Origin: Pontivivens sp032464575 | Lineage (GTDB): Bacteria > Pseudomonadota > Alphaproteobacteria > Rhodobacterales > Rhodobacteraceae | DNA length: 64,000 nt | Reading direction: 5' to 3' | NCBI GenBank assembly: GCA_032464575.1 | Contig: JAWDKM010000002.1 | Coordinates: 1 to 64,000 of the forward strand | Shown here: piece by piece, positions 43,572 through 52,157 of the stretch | How positions within the stretch are numbered: position 1 is the stretch's first letter | Layout of the letters: every line of letters begins with the position of its first letter | Made by a program: the position numbers and the translations under genes | Notes under the pieces: model-generated | What the model was told of the DNA's origin: nothing | What the model saw: only the letters and a program-made list of their open reading frames with translations | Databases searched by the model: none

Positions 43572-43610
43572 TCGCCCAAATACTCCCGCCGGAGGCGACA
43601 CCACCGCCTC
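43572..43610. terminator. Intergenic element hairpin between convergent genes
   Basis: CCCAAATACTCCCGCCGGAGGC followed by a GAGGCG/CGCCTC stem (43592-43597 with 43605-43610) lies between the convergent decarboxylase and RNase T2 genes, where it could serve both as terminator. It is a variant of the elements at 34067 and 51386. Confidence 0.6.
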
Positions 43611-43654
43611 TGGCCCGCGCCTACATCCGCACATCGTGCTGGCGGTACGCCCCT

Positions 43655-44263
43655 CTAGTCGATCGGCGGCAGCGTCGCCGTCGCCCGGCAGTCGCGGATC
43701 ACGTCCGCACCGCAGGTCCGCGGCTCCAATGAGCGGGTGAGACAGATCCGCGCCTCCTGGATCCGCCCGTCGCGGCAGGTGATGGTGATGCCGTCGGGCG
43801 CGAGATCCGGGTTCGCCTCCAGAAACGCCTCCTCGATCACCAGCGGGTCGAGGCGCAGCGCCTCCTCCACCCGGCGCAGCACCTCCGGACGCTCGACGCT
43901 GCCATACGCCTCCCGCGACAGCGCGAAGTAATCTGCATAGCTCAGCCCCGTGCAGCGCCCGTGCTTGCGCCACTGGTGCCAGGCGAGCCCGCCTGAGCCC
44001 ATGATGTCGGCCATCGCCCCGGTCTCGGCCCGCGAGGGGTCGCGGCCCGTCCGGGCGCACCACTCCGGCCACCCCTCTTCGTATTGCGGCCACAGGCCAT
44101 GGAGCACGAAGCCGAGCTCCCGCGCGCAGGCCTCCGCCCCCTGCCCCTCGCCCGCGCACCAGGAAGGCTGCCAGCTCAGGCTCATCACGTAGTAGTCGAA
44201 TTCGCCGGGCTCGTCGGCGCGCATCGGTCCCGTCAGCGTCAGAAGCACAAGAAGCCACCGCAT
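43655..44263 (-). CDS. Ribonuclease T2 family protein
   Basis: 202-residue exported RNase with a short signal peptide (MRWLLVLLTLTGPMRA). Both catalytic segments are intact: GFVLHGLWPQY (CAS I) and WHQWRKHGRCTG (CAS II), each supplying a catalytic His. Several Cys residues would form disulfides in the periplasm. Likely scavenges RNA. ATG 44263 is preferred over the adjacent GTG, with AAGGGG upstream. Confidence 0.92.
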   Translation of the reverse strand: MRWLLVLLTLTGPMRADEPGEFDYYVMSLSWQPSWCAGEGQGAEACARELGFVLHGLWPQYEEGWPEWCARTGRDPSRAETGAMADIMGSGGLAWHQWRKHGRCTGLSYADYFALSREAYGSVERPEVLRRVEEALRLDPLVIEEAFLEANPDLAPDGITITCRDGRIQEARICLTRSLEPRTCGADVIRDCRATATLPPID

Positions 44264-44388
44264 CACAAATCCCCTTTATCCCTGCGCCGAACCGGCTTAT
44301 ATACCGTGCAATTCCCCAACGGAAACGGCACCCGGCCCCGGCCCACCGATTTCTCGGCACGGGAGAGGTTTGGATTTCGGAGAGGACC

Positions 44389-45147
44389 ATGGCGCTTCCC
44401 ATCATGCAGAAAGCCACCGCCGTCTGGCTGGTGGACAACACCACCCTCAGCTTCAAGCAGATCGCCGAGTTCACCGGCCTGCACGAGCTGGAGGTCCACG
44501 GCATCGCCGACGGCGAGGTGGCGGTCGGCATCAAGGGCTTCGACCCCATCGTCAACAACCAGCTCACCACCGAAGAGATCAAGCGCGCCGAGGAGAACCC
44601 CAAGGCGAAGCTGCAGCTCAAGTACAACCCGGCCGCCGAGGGCGAGCAGAAGCGCAAGGGTCCGCGCTACACGCCGCTGTCGAAGCGGCAGGACCGCCCG
44701 GCCGCCATCGCGTGGCTGGTGAAGTTCCACCCCGAGCTGTCCGACGGCCAGATCTCGAAGCTCGTGGGCACCACGAAGCCCACGATCCAGTCGATCCGCG
44801 ACCGGACGCACTGGAACATCGCCAACATCCAACCGGTCGACCCGGTGGCGCTCGGCATGTGCAAGCAGACCGAGCTCGACGCCGCCGTGGCCAAGGCCGT
44901 GGCGAAGAAGGCGAAGGACGGCGAGGTCCTGAGCGAGGACGAGAAGCTCAAGCTGATGAGCACCGACGAGAGCCTCGCCACCGAGCCGAAGATGCCCGCC
45001 GCCATGGAAGGGCTGGAAAACTTCACCTTCGGCGAGGGCACCGCACCCGCCGAGGAGAAGACCGAGGAGGCGGAGATCGACGCCGACAGCTTGTTCAACC
45101 TGCCGAGCGACGGCGCACAAGACGACGACGAAGACGAAACCGCCTGA
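44389..45147 (+). CDS. trcR: DUF1013 cell-cycle transcription regulator TrcR
   Basis: 252-residue alphaproteobacterial-specific protein. The DUF1013 region (residues 1-150) begins MALPIMQKATAVWLVDNTTL, then FKQIAEFTGLHELEVHGIAD, and includes KRQDRPAAIAWLVKFHPEL and GTTKPTIQSIRDRTHWN, resembling helix-turn-helix segments. Family members (TrcR in Caulobacter) associate with RNA polymerase and control cell-cycle genes. The C-terminal ~60 residues are acidic and low-complexity, ending in DDDEDETA. Confidence 0.9.
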   Translation: MALPIMQKATAVWLVDNTTLSFKQIAEFTGLHELEVHGIADGEVAVGIKGFDPIVNNQLTTEEIKRAEENPKAKLQLKYNPAAEGEQKRKGPRYTPLSKRQDRPAAIAWLVKFHPELSDGQISKLVGTTKPTIQSIRDRTHWNIANIQPVDPVALGMCKQTELDAAVAKAVAKKAKDGEVLSEDEKLKLMSTDESLATEPKMPAAMEGLENFTFGEGTAPAEEKTEEAEIDADSLFNLPSDGAQDDDEDETA

Positions 45148-45154
45148 GCGCCGC

Positions 45155-45715
45155 TCAGCGCGGCGCCGTCCGGAACGGAAGCTGCGCCGTCACCTCCGGG
45201 TCGGAGAGGTCGGCGTAGCGCTGCGCATCCCGGCGGCGGAACGGCCCCGCGCCGAACAGCCGGACCGTGGTGAAGATCAGCTCTACGAGCGGCCGGCTCA
45301 CCCGCGCCTCCCGCATCAGCGCTCTGAACAGATCGTCGGCGAAGCGCCGGTCCGCGTCGCGGGCCCCTCGTCCGGGCACATCCTGCCATGCGATGTAGAG
45401 GTAGTCGTGCACGATGGCGGCCTCCAGATACGGGCCGACGCGGCCCACTACGGCGCGGGCAAGCCGCGGAACGCTGACCAGATCGGTGATCAGCCCACCC
45501 GGCACCAGGATCTGGCGCCACGCGCCGCCGTCGGGCCGCCAGCTCACGCCGTAGGGCACCGCGACGATGAAATCCGCGTCCTCCCCATCCCGCATCTTCG
45601 GCGCGTCCTTGAGGCGGAGGAGCTTCAGCGCGGTGTCGTAACGAACCTCCGCGATCTCCACGAGGCCGTCCGGATAGGGGTTCGCGGGTTCGGCGGGCCG
45701 GTCGAAGCGCTGCAT
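45155..45715 (-). CDS. DUF1353 family protein
   Basis: 186-residue protein with the DUF1353 core: VPYGVSWRPDGGAWRQILVP, GLITDLVSVPRLARAVV and IVHDYLYIAW followed by DADRRFADDLFRALMREA. The motif IVHDYLY with conserved His-Asp-Tyr suggests an enzyme. Members are common in phages and bacteria, without an established role. The ATG at 45715 follows AAGGGGA. It converges on trcR with 7 bp between. Confidence 0.85.
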   Translation of the reverse strand: MQRFDRPAEPANPYPDGLVEIAEVRYDTALKLLRLKDAPKMRDGEDADFIVAVPYGVSWRPDGGAWRQILVPGGLITDLVSVPRLARAVVGRVGPYLEAAIVHDYLYIAWQDVPGRGARDADRRFADDLFRALMREARVSRPLVELIFTTVRLFGAGPFRRRDAQRYADLSDPEVTAQLPFRTAPR

Positions 45716-45761
45716 CTGATTCCCCTTTCCCGGCCGCCCGTTCCAGAGTAACCGAAAGCCC

Positions 45762-46589
45762 ATGCTGGACGAGACCGACATCCATCCCCTCATCGTGGGC
45801 GCGCCCGCCACGACGGAGTTCAAGAAGCTCCGCAAGCGGCTCGTGCGCCAGGCGCGTGAGGCGATCGAGACCTACTCCATGGTCGAGCCGGGCGCGAAGT
45901 GGCTGGTGTGCCTCTCCGGCGGCAAGGACAGCTACACGCTGCTCGCCGTGCTGCACGAGCTGCAATGGCGCGGCCTCCTGCCGGTCGAGCTGCTCGCCTG
46001 CAACCTCGACCAGGGCCAGCCGGGCTTTCCCGCGACTGTCCTGCCGGAGTTTCTGGAGGCGCGCGGCGTCCCCCACCGGATCGAGTACGCCGACATCTAT
46101 TCCGTCGTGGTGGACAAGATCGCGCCGGGCGGCACCATGTGCTCGCTCTGCTCCCGCCTGCGCCGCGGCAACCTCTACCGGATCGCGCGGGAGGAAGGGT
46201 GCACCGCAGTCGTCCTCGGCCACCACCGCGACGACATGCTGGAGACGTTCTTCATGAACCTCTTCCACGGCGGGCGGCTCGCGACGATGCCGCCTAAGCT
46301 GCTGAACGAGGAGGGCGACCTGCACGTCATCCGCCCCCTCGCCTTCGTGGCCGAGGCCGACTGCGAGAAGTTCGCGACCGCGATGGACTACCCGATCATC
46401 CCCTGCGACCTCTGCGGCAGCCAGGACGGGCTGCAGCGCCAGCAGGTCAAGCAGATCCTGGACGGGTGGGAGAGAAACAGCCCCGGCCGGCGGCAGGTCA
46501 TGTTCCGCGCGCTGATGAACGCCCGACCCTCACATCTGGCCGACCCTCAGCTCTTCGACTTCGCGGCCCTGATGCGTGGCGGCGGTTAA
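45762..46589 (+). CDS. ttcA: tRNA 2-thiocytidine(32) synthetase TtcA
   Basis: 275-residue PP-loop ATPase that thiolates C32 of certain tRNAs using a [4Fe-4S] cluster. PP-loop LVCLSGGKDSYTLL near residue 45; Cys pairs in GTMCSLCSRLRRG and PCDLCGSQ provide the cluster; HHRDDMLETF is a further family motif. It is divergent from the DUF1353 gene. Confidence 0.94.
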   Translation: MLDETDIHPLIVGAPATTEFKKLRKRLVRQAREAIETYSMVEPGAKWLVCLSGGKDSYTLLAVLHELQWRGLLPVELLACNLDQGQPGFPATVLPEFLEARGVPHRIEYADIYSVVVDKIAPGGTMCSLCSRLRRGNLYRIAREEGCTAVVLGHHRDDMLETFFMNLFHGGRLATMPPKLLNEEGDLHVIRPLAFVAEADCEKFATAMDYPIIPCDLCGSQDGLQRQQVKQILDGWERNSPGRRQVMFRALMNARPSHLADPQLFDFAALMRGGG

Positions 46590-46648
46590 GGTCTAGGAAA
46601 GCAAGAGTTGATAGGCAGGCTCCACAGCCCCCATGGTGCGAGCCCCCG

Positions 46649-48640
46649 ATGCCGACTTTGCCCCTGAAGGATATCACCCCGGCACCGCCCGGCGCGCAGC
46701 GTGCCGGGCGTGTTCTGTCGATTCGCTGGTTCCTGATCGCGGCGGCGCTCGTCCTGAACGCGCTGGCCGGGCCGTTGGCCACACGCGGACAGCTCGCCGC
46801 GGAGGCGGGGCACGTGGCCCGGGCGGCGCAACTGGCGGCGCAGCAGGCCGATGTGCGGCGCCTGGCGGAGATCGCATCCACTGGCGGCGGCGCGGCACTC
46901 GAGCTGGAGCTTGCCATCGCGGAGCGATCGGACCGCCTCGCCGCCGGCCTACCGCCCGGGGCGCGACAGCTTCACGAGGGGCCCGAGGGGATCGACTTCG
47001 CCACCGCGCGGCTGCTGAGCCTCGCCGCACTGCTGCGCCGTGACGGCAACGCGGGCAACCCGGACCTGCTGGCCGAGCTCCAGACCCAGGGAACGCAGGT
47101 GCTGCCGGCCCGGCTGGAGGTGGCCGCCGCCTGGCACCGGGACCGGGCGGCACAGGCGCGGCGCGACATCGTAAACACGCTGGCGGCGCTCCTGGCGGGC
47201 AGCATCGGGCTCGTCGGCCTCGCCGGCGCCGCCGTGATCCGCCCGTTCCGCGACCGCCTGCGCCAGCTCGGCATCCGCACCACCGAGCTGGAGCGCGCGC
47301 TGCGCCGCTCCGGGCGCCGCGACGGGCTGACCGGGCTCTTCAACCGCAGCGGCGCCTCGGCCTTCTTCGGCCAGAACTGGCGGGCGCAGGGCGCGGGCAC
47401 CGGGCTGATCCACCTCGACCTGCGCCGCTTCCGCCGGATCAACCAGCTGCTGGGCCATGACGCGGGCGACCGGGTGCTGGTGACGCTCGCCGAACGCCTG
47501 CGCGCCCATGCGCGGGAGGGCGATGTGGTCATCCGCATCGGGGGCGACCAGTTCGCGATGCTCATCGCCGACATACCGGATCCCGAGTCCCTGCTCGACC
47601 GGGGCCACGACCTGCGCCGGATCATCGCCGAACCCATCGACCTGCCGGGCGACGCGCGCAGCGTCGACTGCGCCCTCGGCCTCGCCTGGAGCGGGGAGCG
47701 CCGCGTCGACCTGCAGCGCCTGACCCAGTCGGCCGACATCGCGCTCGCCTCGGCCCGCGACGGCGACGGGGGCCGGGTCTGCCTCGTCACGGCAGAGATG
47801 CAGCGCCTCGCCGCCCGGCAGGACCGTCTGATCGAGGATCTGCGCGGCGGCCTGTCGCGCGGCGACATCATGGCCTTCTTCCAGCCGCAGGTCGGCGCGG
47901 CCGACGGTCGCCCGCTGGGCTTCGAGGCGCTGGTGCGCTGGCGGCATCCCTCGCGCGGCCTACTCGCGCCGGGCGAATTCCTCCCCATGGCGGAGGAGGC
48001 CGGCTATGCCGAGGAGATCGGCACCGTGATGCTCGACGCGGCCCTCGACGCGGTGCTGGAATGGCGCGCCGCGGGCTTTGCCGACCAGCGTGTCGCGGTC
48101 AACTTCTCCTCCGGCCAGCTCGCCGACCCGCTGCTCGCGGACCGGATCAAGTGGGCGGTGGACCAGCGCGGGCTGGAACCGGGCTGCCTCGCCCTCGAGG
48201 TGGTCGAGGACGTGATGGTCGAAAGCGACGACGACCTGCCCGTCCGCACGATCCGGCACCTCGCCGAAGCCGGCTTCTCCATCGAGCTCGACGATTTCGG
48301 CACGGGGCACGCGTCCATCGCCAATATCCGCCGCTTCCGCGTCAGCCGCATCAAGATCGACCGCTCCTTCGTGCGCGGTCTCGACACCCGGCCGGAGCTG
48401 TCGGCGCTTGCTGAAGCCATGCTGCGCATGGCCGACGCGCTCGGCGTCGAAACCCTCGCCGAGGGGGTGGAGACGCCGGAGGAACGCGCCGCCCTCGCGT
48501 CGCTGGGCTGCAGCGCGCTCCAGGGCTACAACATCGCGCGCCCCATGCCGCTGGACGAGACGCTGAGCTGGCTGGCGGAACAGGACATGCTCGCCCGCAG
48601 CCGCCGCGCCCGCCGGGCCGCGTTCGGACGCGCAGGCTGA
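46649..48640 (+). CDS. Membrane GGDEF-EAL protein, probable c-di-GMP phosphodiesterase
   Basis: 663 residues. An N-terminal helix (VLSIRWFLIAAALVLNALAG), a ~130-residue periplasmic region, a second helix (TLAALLAGSIGLVGLAGAAV), then GGDEF and EAL domains. The GGDEF signature is IRIGGDQF near residue 298, with Gln replacing the Glu/Asp needed for cyclase activity. The EAL domain looks intact: GFEALVRWRHP (near 425), VNFSSGQL, LEVVEDVM, ELDDFGTGH, KIDRSFVRG and AEGVETPEE. So it probably degrades c-di-GMP, with GGDQF regulatory. The start at 46649 lacks a strong ribosome binding site. Confidence 0.88.
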   Translation: MPTLPLKDITPAPPGAQRAGRVLSIRWFLIAAALVLNALAGPLATRGQLAAEAGHVARAAQLAAQQADVRRLAEIASTGGGAALELELAIAERSDRLAAGLPPGARQLHEGPEGIDFATARLLSLAALLRRDGNAGNPDLLAELQTQGTQVLPARLEVAAAWHRDRAAQARRDIVNTLAALLAGSIGLVGLAGAAVIRPFRDRLRQLGIRTTELERALRRSGRRDGLTGLFNRSGASAFFGQNWRAQGAGTGLIHLDLRRFRRINQLLGHDAGDRVLVTLAERLRAHAREGDVVIRIGGDQFAMLIADIPDPESLLDRGHDLRRIIAEPIDLPGDARSVDCALGLAWSGERRVDLQRLTQSADIALASARDGDGGRVCLVTAEMQRLAARQDRLIEDLRGGLSRGDIMAFFQPQVGAADGRPLGFEALVRWRHPSRGLLAPGEFLPMAEEAGYAEEIGTVMLDAALDAVLEWRAAGFADQRVAVNFSSGQLADPLLADRIKWAVDQRGLEPGCLALEVVEDVMVESDDDLPVRTIRHLAEAGFSIELDDFGTGHASIANIRRFRVSRIKIDRSFVRGLDTRPELSALAEAMLRMADALGVETLAEGVETPEERAALASLGCSALQGYNIARPMPLDETLSWLAEQDMLARSRRARRAAFGRAG

Positions 48641-48812
48641 CGCCCGCCCTCACCCCGCGCCTCGTTTCCGTATCGTGAACGGACCCGACCCGCGTCCCGC
48701 CCCGCTCGCGCGACTGTGCCGCGGGGCGCGGGGGATTCGGCTTGACCTTTGGTCCCCTGCCCTGTTGAACCCCTGCAAAACGCCCGCTTCCCCTGCGTTC
48801 GAAGGCCCGTTC

Positions 48813-50624
48813 ATGCAAGACGACAATCGCAACCTCATCCTCGCCACGGCGCTGAGCTTTTTGGTGATCCTCGTCTGGTTCGTGCTCTTCCCTCCGGACG
48901 CACAGGCCCCCACCACACTCGAACAGCAGGAGGTCCAGCAGGAGCTCCTCGGCGACGTCACCGACGACACGCCCCCCGTGACGGGAGAGGTTCCCGCCGC
49001 CACCGCCCCGGCCGCCAGCCGCACCGAGGCGCTGGAGCGGGTGGAGCGGATCCGCATCGAGACGCCCAGCCTCACCGGCTCGCTCTCGCTGACCGGCGGA
49101 CGCATCGACGACCTCGATCTCACGCAGTATCGCGAGACGCTGGCCCCCGACAGCCCGCTCGTCACCCTCCTCAACCCCGAGGGCAGCCGGGGCGCCTACT
49201 ACGCGCAGCACGGCTGGGGGCCCGCGGGCGGCGGCATCACCTTCGAGCAGGTCCCCACGGGCCAGACCCCATGGCAGGTCGAGAACGGCGACACGCTGAC
49301 CCCCGACAGCCCCGTCACGCTGGCCTGGGACAACGGTGCCGGCCTGACCTTCCGCAAGCGGATCGCGGTGGACGAGAACTACATGTTCACCGTCACCCAG
49401 TCGGTGGAGAACACGACCGACGCGGCCGTCAGCCTCTTTCCCTACGGCATCGTGGCCCGGATCGGCGAGCCCGAGACCATCGGCTTCTACATCCTGCACG
49501 AGGGCGTGGTGCGCGAGACGGACGGCGAGCTCGACGAGATCGACTACGACGACCTGCCCGATCTCGACTTTTCGACCCGCGAAGGCGGCAACGTCGAAGC
49601 GGTCGAGGTGCAGAACGCCGGCTGGATCGGCTTCACCGACAAGTACTGGATGACCACCCTCATCCCGGAGACGGGACCCTTCACCACGGTCGCGAAGTAT
49701 TCCGAGCGCTCCGACGCCTACCAGACCGAGATCCGCCTGCCCGTGGTCAACGTCGCGGCCGGCGCGACCGCCGAAAGCACCACGCGCCTCTTCGCCGGGG
49801 CCAAGGAACGCGACATCCTGACCGCCTACGAGCAGGATGTCGGTGTCGAGAAATTCGTGGATTCCATCGACTGGGGCTGGTTCTGGTTCCTCACCAAGCC
49901 GATCCACTACCTGCTCGCCGTCTTCAACGCCTTCATCGGCAATTTCGGCGTCGCGATCATCCTGCTCACGCTCTTCATCAAGGCGCTGCTCTTCCCGCTC
50001 GCCTACAAGTCCTACGTCTCGATGTCGAAGATGAAGAAGCTCCAGCCGGAGATGGAGAAGATCAAGGAGCGTGCGGGCGACGACCGCATGAAGCTGCAGA
50101 CCGAGATGATGGAGCTCTACAAGAAGGAGAAGGTGAACCCCGCCGCGGGCTGCCTGCCGATCCTCTTGCAGATCCCGATCTTCTTCTCGCTCTACAAGGT
50201 GCTCTTCGTCGCGATCGAGATGCGGCAGGCGCCGTTCTTCGGCTGGGTCCAGGATCTCTCCGCCCCCGATCCGACCTCGTGGCTCAACCTCTTCGGCCTC
50301 CTGCCCTACGACGTGAGCTGGGCGCCGCTGATCATCTCCATCGGCATCTGGCCGATCCTGATGGGCGTGACGATGTGGATGCAGCAGAAACTCAACCCCG
50401 CACCCACCGACCAGACGCAGGCGATCATCTTCGCCTGGATGCCGTGGGTCTTCATGTTCATGCTGGGCGGCTTCGCGGCCGGACTGGTGATCTACTGGGT
50501 GGCGAACAACACCATCACCTTCATCCAGCAATACCTCATCATGCGCAGCCAGGGGGTGCAGGTCGATTTCCTGGGCAACGTGAAGTCCACCTTCAAGCGC
50601 AAGAAGGACAAGCCCGCGGAATGA
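48813..50624 (+). CDS. yidC: Membrane protein insertase YidC
   Basis: Inserts proteins into the inner membrane, alone or with Sec. 603 residues: N-terminal helix (NLILATALSFLVILVWFVLF), a large periplasmic P1 domain, then the conserved five-helix core with WFWFLTKPIHYLLAVF, the cytoplasmic helical hairpin MKKLQPEMEKIKERAGDD, and GCLPILLQIPIFFSLYKVLF. The end is Lys-rich (FKRKKDKPAE). The ATG at 48813 is the family start. In relatives rnpA and yidD lie upstream; here a GGDEF-EAL gene does. The stop overlaps the MOSC gene by 4 bp. Confidence 0.96.
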   Translation: MQDDNRNLILATALSFLVILVWFVLFPPDAQAPTTLEQQEVQQELLGDVTDDTPPVTGEVPAATAPAASRTEALERVERIRIETPSLTGSLSLTGGRIDDLDLTQYRETLAPDSPLVTLLNPEGSRGAYYAQHGWGPAGGGITFEQVPTGQTPWQVENGDTLTPDSPVTLAWDNGAGLTFRKRIAVDENYMFTVTQSVENTTDAAVSLFPYGIVARIGEPETIGFYILHEGVVRETDGELDEIDYDDLPDLDFSTREGGNVEAVEVQNAGWIGFTDKYWMTTLIPETGPFTTVAKYSERSDAYQTEIRLPVVNVAAGATAESTTRLFAGAKERDILTAYEQDVGVEKFVDSIDWGWFWFLTKPIHYLLAVFNAFIGNFGVAIILLTLFIKALLFPLAYKSYVSMSKMKKLQPEMEKIKERAGDDRMKLQTEMMELYKKEKVNPAAGCLPILLQIPIFFSLYKVLFVAIEMRQAPFFGWVQDLSAPDPTSWLNLFGLLPYDVSWAPLIISIGIWPILMGVTMWMQQKLNPAPTDQTQAIIFAWMPWVFMFMLGGFAAGLVIYWVANNTITFIQQYLIMRSQGVQVDFLGNVKSTFKRKKDKPAE

Positions 50625-51355
50625 GCAGCGTCTCGGCCCTCTGGCGCCACCCGGTCAAGGGTATCGGCGCCGAGCCGCTGGAGACGGTGGAGCTTGCCGC
50701 GGGCCAGTGCCTGCCCGGCGACCGCGCCTTCGCCATCGCGCAGGAGGGGGCGGAGACGGACGGCGAATGGGTCCACTGCCGCAACTTCATCCGGGGTGCC
50801 AAGGCCGGAACGCTGATGGCCGTGACGGCGCGGGGCGAGGGGGGCCAGACCGCCTTCGCCCATCCCGACCGCCCCGACCTGACCGTCGCCCTGCCGGAGG
50901 AGGGCGCGCGCCTGATCGACTGGATTCGGCCGCTCTATCCGGAGAACCGCCCGGCGCCCGAACGCCTCGTCACCGCGACCGGACAGGGGATGACGGACGC
51001 GCCCTTCCCCTCGATCTCGATCCTGTCGGACACCTCCCGGACCATCCTGTCGCAGCATGCGGGGCGCGAGCTCGACCGCCGCCGGTTCCGCGGGAACATC
51101 TGGCTCGAAGGCCTCGCCCCGTGGGAGGAGTTCGAGTGGATCGACCGCCGCCTGCGCATCGGCTCCGCCCTCCTCGAGGTCCGCGAGCGCAATACACGCT
51201 GCAAGGCCACCCATTCCGACCCCAAGACCGGCCGCGAGGATACCGATGTCCTGCGCCTTCTGGAGGACGGCTGGGGCCACCGCGATTTTGGCGTCTACGC
51301 CGTCTGCATCGAACCGGGCCGCGTGGCCCTCGGCGACAGCGCGACGCTCGCCTGA
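50621..51355 (+). CDS. MOSC-domain protein
   Basis: 244 residues. An N-terminal beta-barrel half (SVSALWRHPVKGIGAEPLE, LPGDRAFAIA) and a MOSC half with RRFRGNIWLEGL and the conserved-Cys region ERNTRCKATHSDPKTG. MOSC proteins handle molybdenum cofactor-bound sulfur; the specific partner is unknown. ATGA overlap with yidC makes them translationally coupled. Confidence 0.88.
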   Translation: MSSVSALWRHPVKGIGAEPLETVELAAGQCLPGDRAFAIAQEGAETDGEWVHCRNFIRGAKAGTLMAVTARGEGGQTAFAHPDRPDLTVALPEEGARLIDWIRPLYPENRPAPERLVTATGQGMTDAPFPSISILSDTSRTILSQHAGRELDRRRFRGNIWLEGLAPWEEFEWIDRRLRIGSALLEVRERNTRCKATHSDPKTGREDTDVLRLLEDGWGHRDFGVYAVCIEPGRVALGDSATLA

Positions 51356-51385
51356 GCGCAAAAGCCCCTCGCCTCTCTCTCTTCG

Positions 51386-51455
51386 TTCAAGTATCCCCGC
51401 CGGAGGCATCCGACGGCGCCCGCCTGCACCGTCCTGTGCGTATTTGGAGAGAGTG
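51386..51455 (+). repeat. Two halves of the intergenic element, the second supplying the engB ribosome binding site
   Basis: 51386-51408 is identical over 23 nt to 34067-34089; 51438-51455 is GCGTATTTGGAGAGAGTG, the other half of the element. The GGAGAGAG of the second half ends 2 bp before the engB ATG and is its only visible ribosome binding site. Confidence 0.65.
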
Positions 51456-52112
51456 ATGGAACTGGTCCCGCAATTCCCGCTGGCCGAGACGCCCGAGGAC
51501 GCCGCGCGCGCCGTCGGGCGGTCGCTGTTCCTTGGCCCGGTGGACTTCCTGAAGGGCGTCGTCGCGATGGACGGCCTGCCGCCGGCGGACCGGGTGGAAT
51601 TCTGCCTTGCGGGCCGCTCGAACGTGGGCAAGTCCTCGCTGATCAACGCGCTGACGGGGCGGAAGTCCCTCGCCCGGACCTCCAACACGCCGGGCCGGAC
51701 GCAGGAGGTGAACTTCTTCACCCTCGGCGACAGCCACTACATGGTCGATCTGCCGGGCTACGGCTTTGCCGAAGCGCCGGTGAAGGTGGTGGCGAAGTGG
51801 CAGGCGCTGCTGAAGGACTACCTCGCCGGCCGCGCCAACCTGCGCCGCGTCTTCCTGCTGATCGACGGGCGGCACGGAGCGAAGGAGGTGGACGAGGAGA
51901 TCATGTCGGTCCTCGACCGCGCCGCCGTCCCCTTCCAGACCGTGCTGACCAAGATCGACAAGCCGAAGAAGGGCGACCTCGACGCCGCCCTCGAACGGAC
52001 CCGAGCGGCGCTCGCCCGGCACCCCACCGCCTATCCGGAGATCGTGCTCACCTCCTCCGAAAAGGGCGAGGGCATCGAAACGCTGCGCGCGATCATCGCT
52101 GGCCTTGAGTAA
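51456..52112 (+). CDS. engB: Ribosome biogenesis GTPase YsxC/EngB
   Basis: 218-residue GTPase for large-subunit assembly. G1 FCLAGRSNVGKSSLINAL, G2/G3 region ARTSNTPGRTQEVNFF and VDLPGYGFAEA, G4 TKIDK and G5-like VLTSSEKGEG. The ATG at 51456 gives the family N-terminus; the upstream frame reads through the MOSC gene. Order yidC-MOSC-engB-argB is typical of Rhodobacterales. Confidence 0.95.
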   Translation: MELVPQFPLAETPEDAARAVGRSLFLGPVDFLKGVVAMDGLPPADRVEFCLAGRSNVGKSSLINALTGRKSLARTSNTPGRTQEVNFFTLGDSHYMVDLPGYGFAEAPVKVVAKWQALLKDYLAGRANLRRVFLLIDGRHGAKEVDEEIMSVLDRAAVPFQTVLTKIDKPKKGDLDAALERTRAALARHPTAYPEIVLTSSEKGEGIETLRAIIAGLE

Positions 52113-52157
52113 CCCACCTGCGCTAATCCCCTCCCCGGCCCCAACCGGAGACCGACC

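Noticed and set aside
48813..50624. Possible origin-proximal rpmH-rnpA-yidD-yidC locus
   Set aside because: rpmH, rnpA and yidD are absent upstream, and no DnaA-box cluster is visible, so there is no evidence for an origin here.
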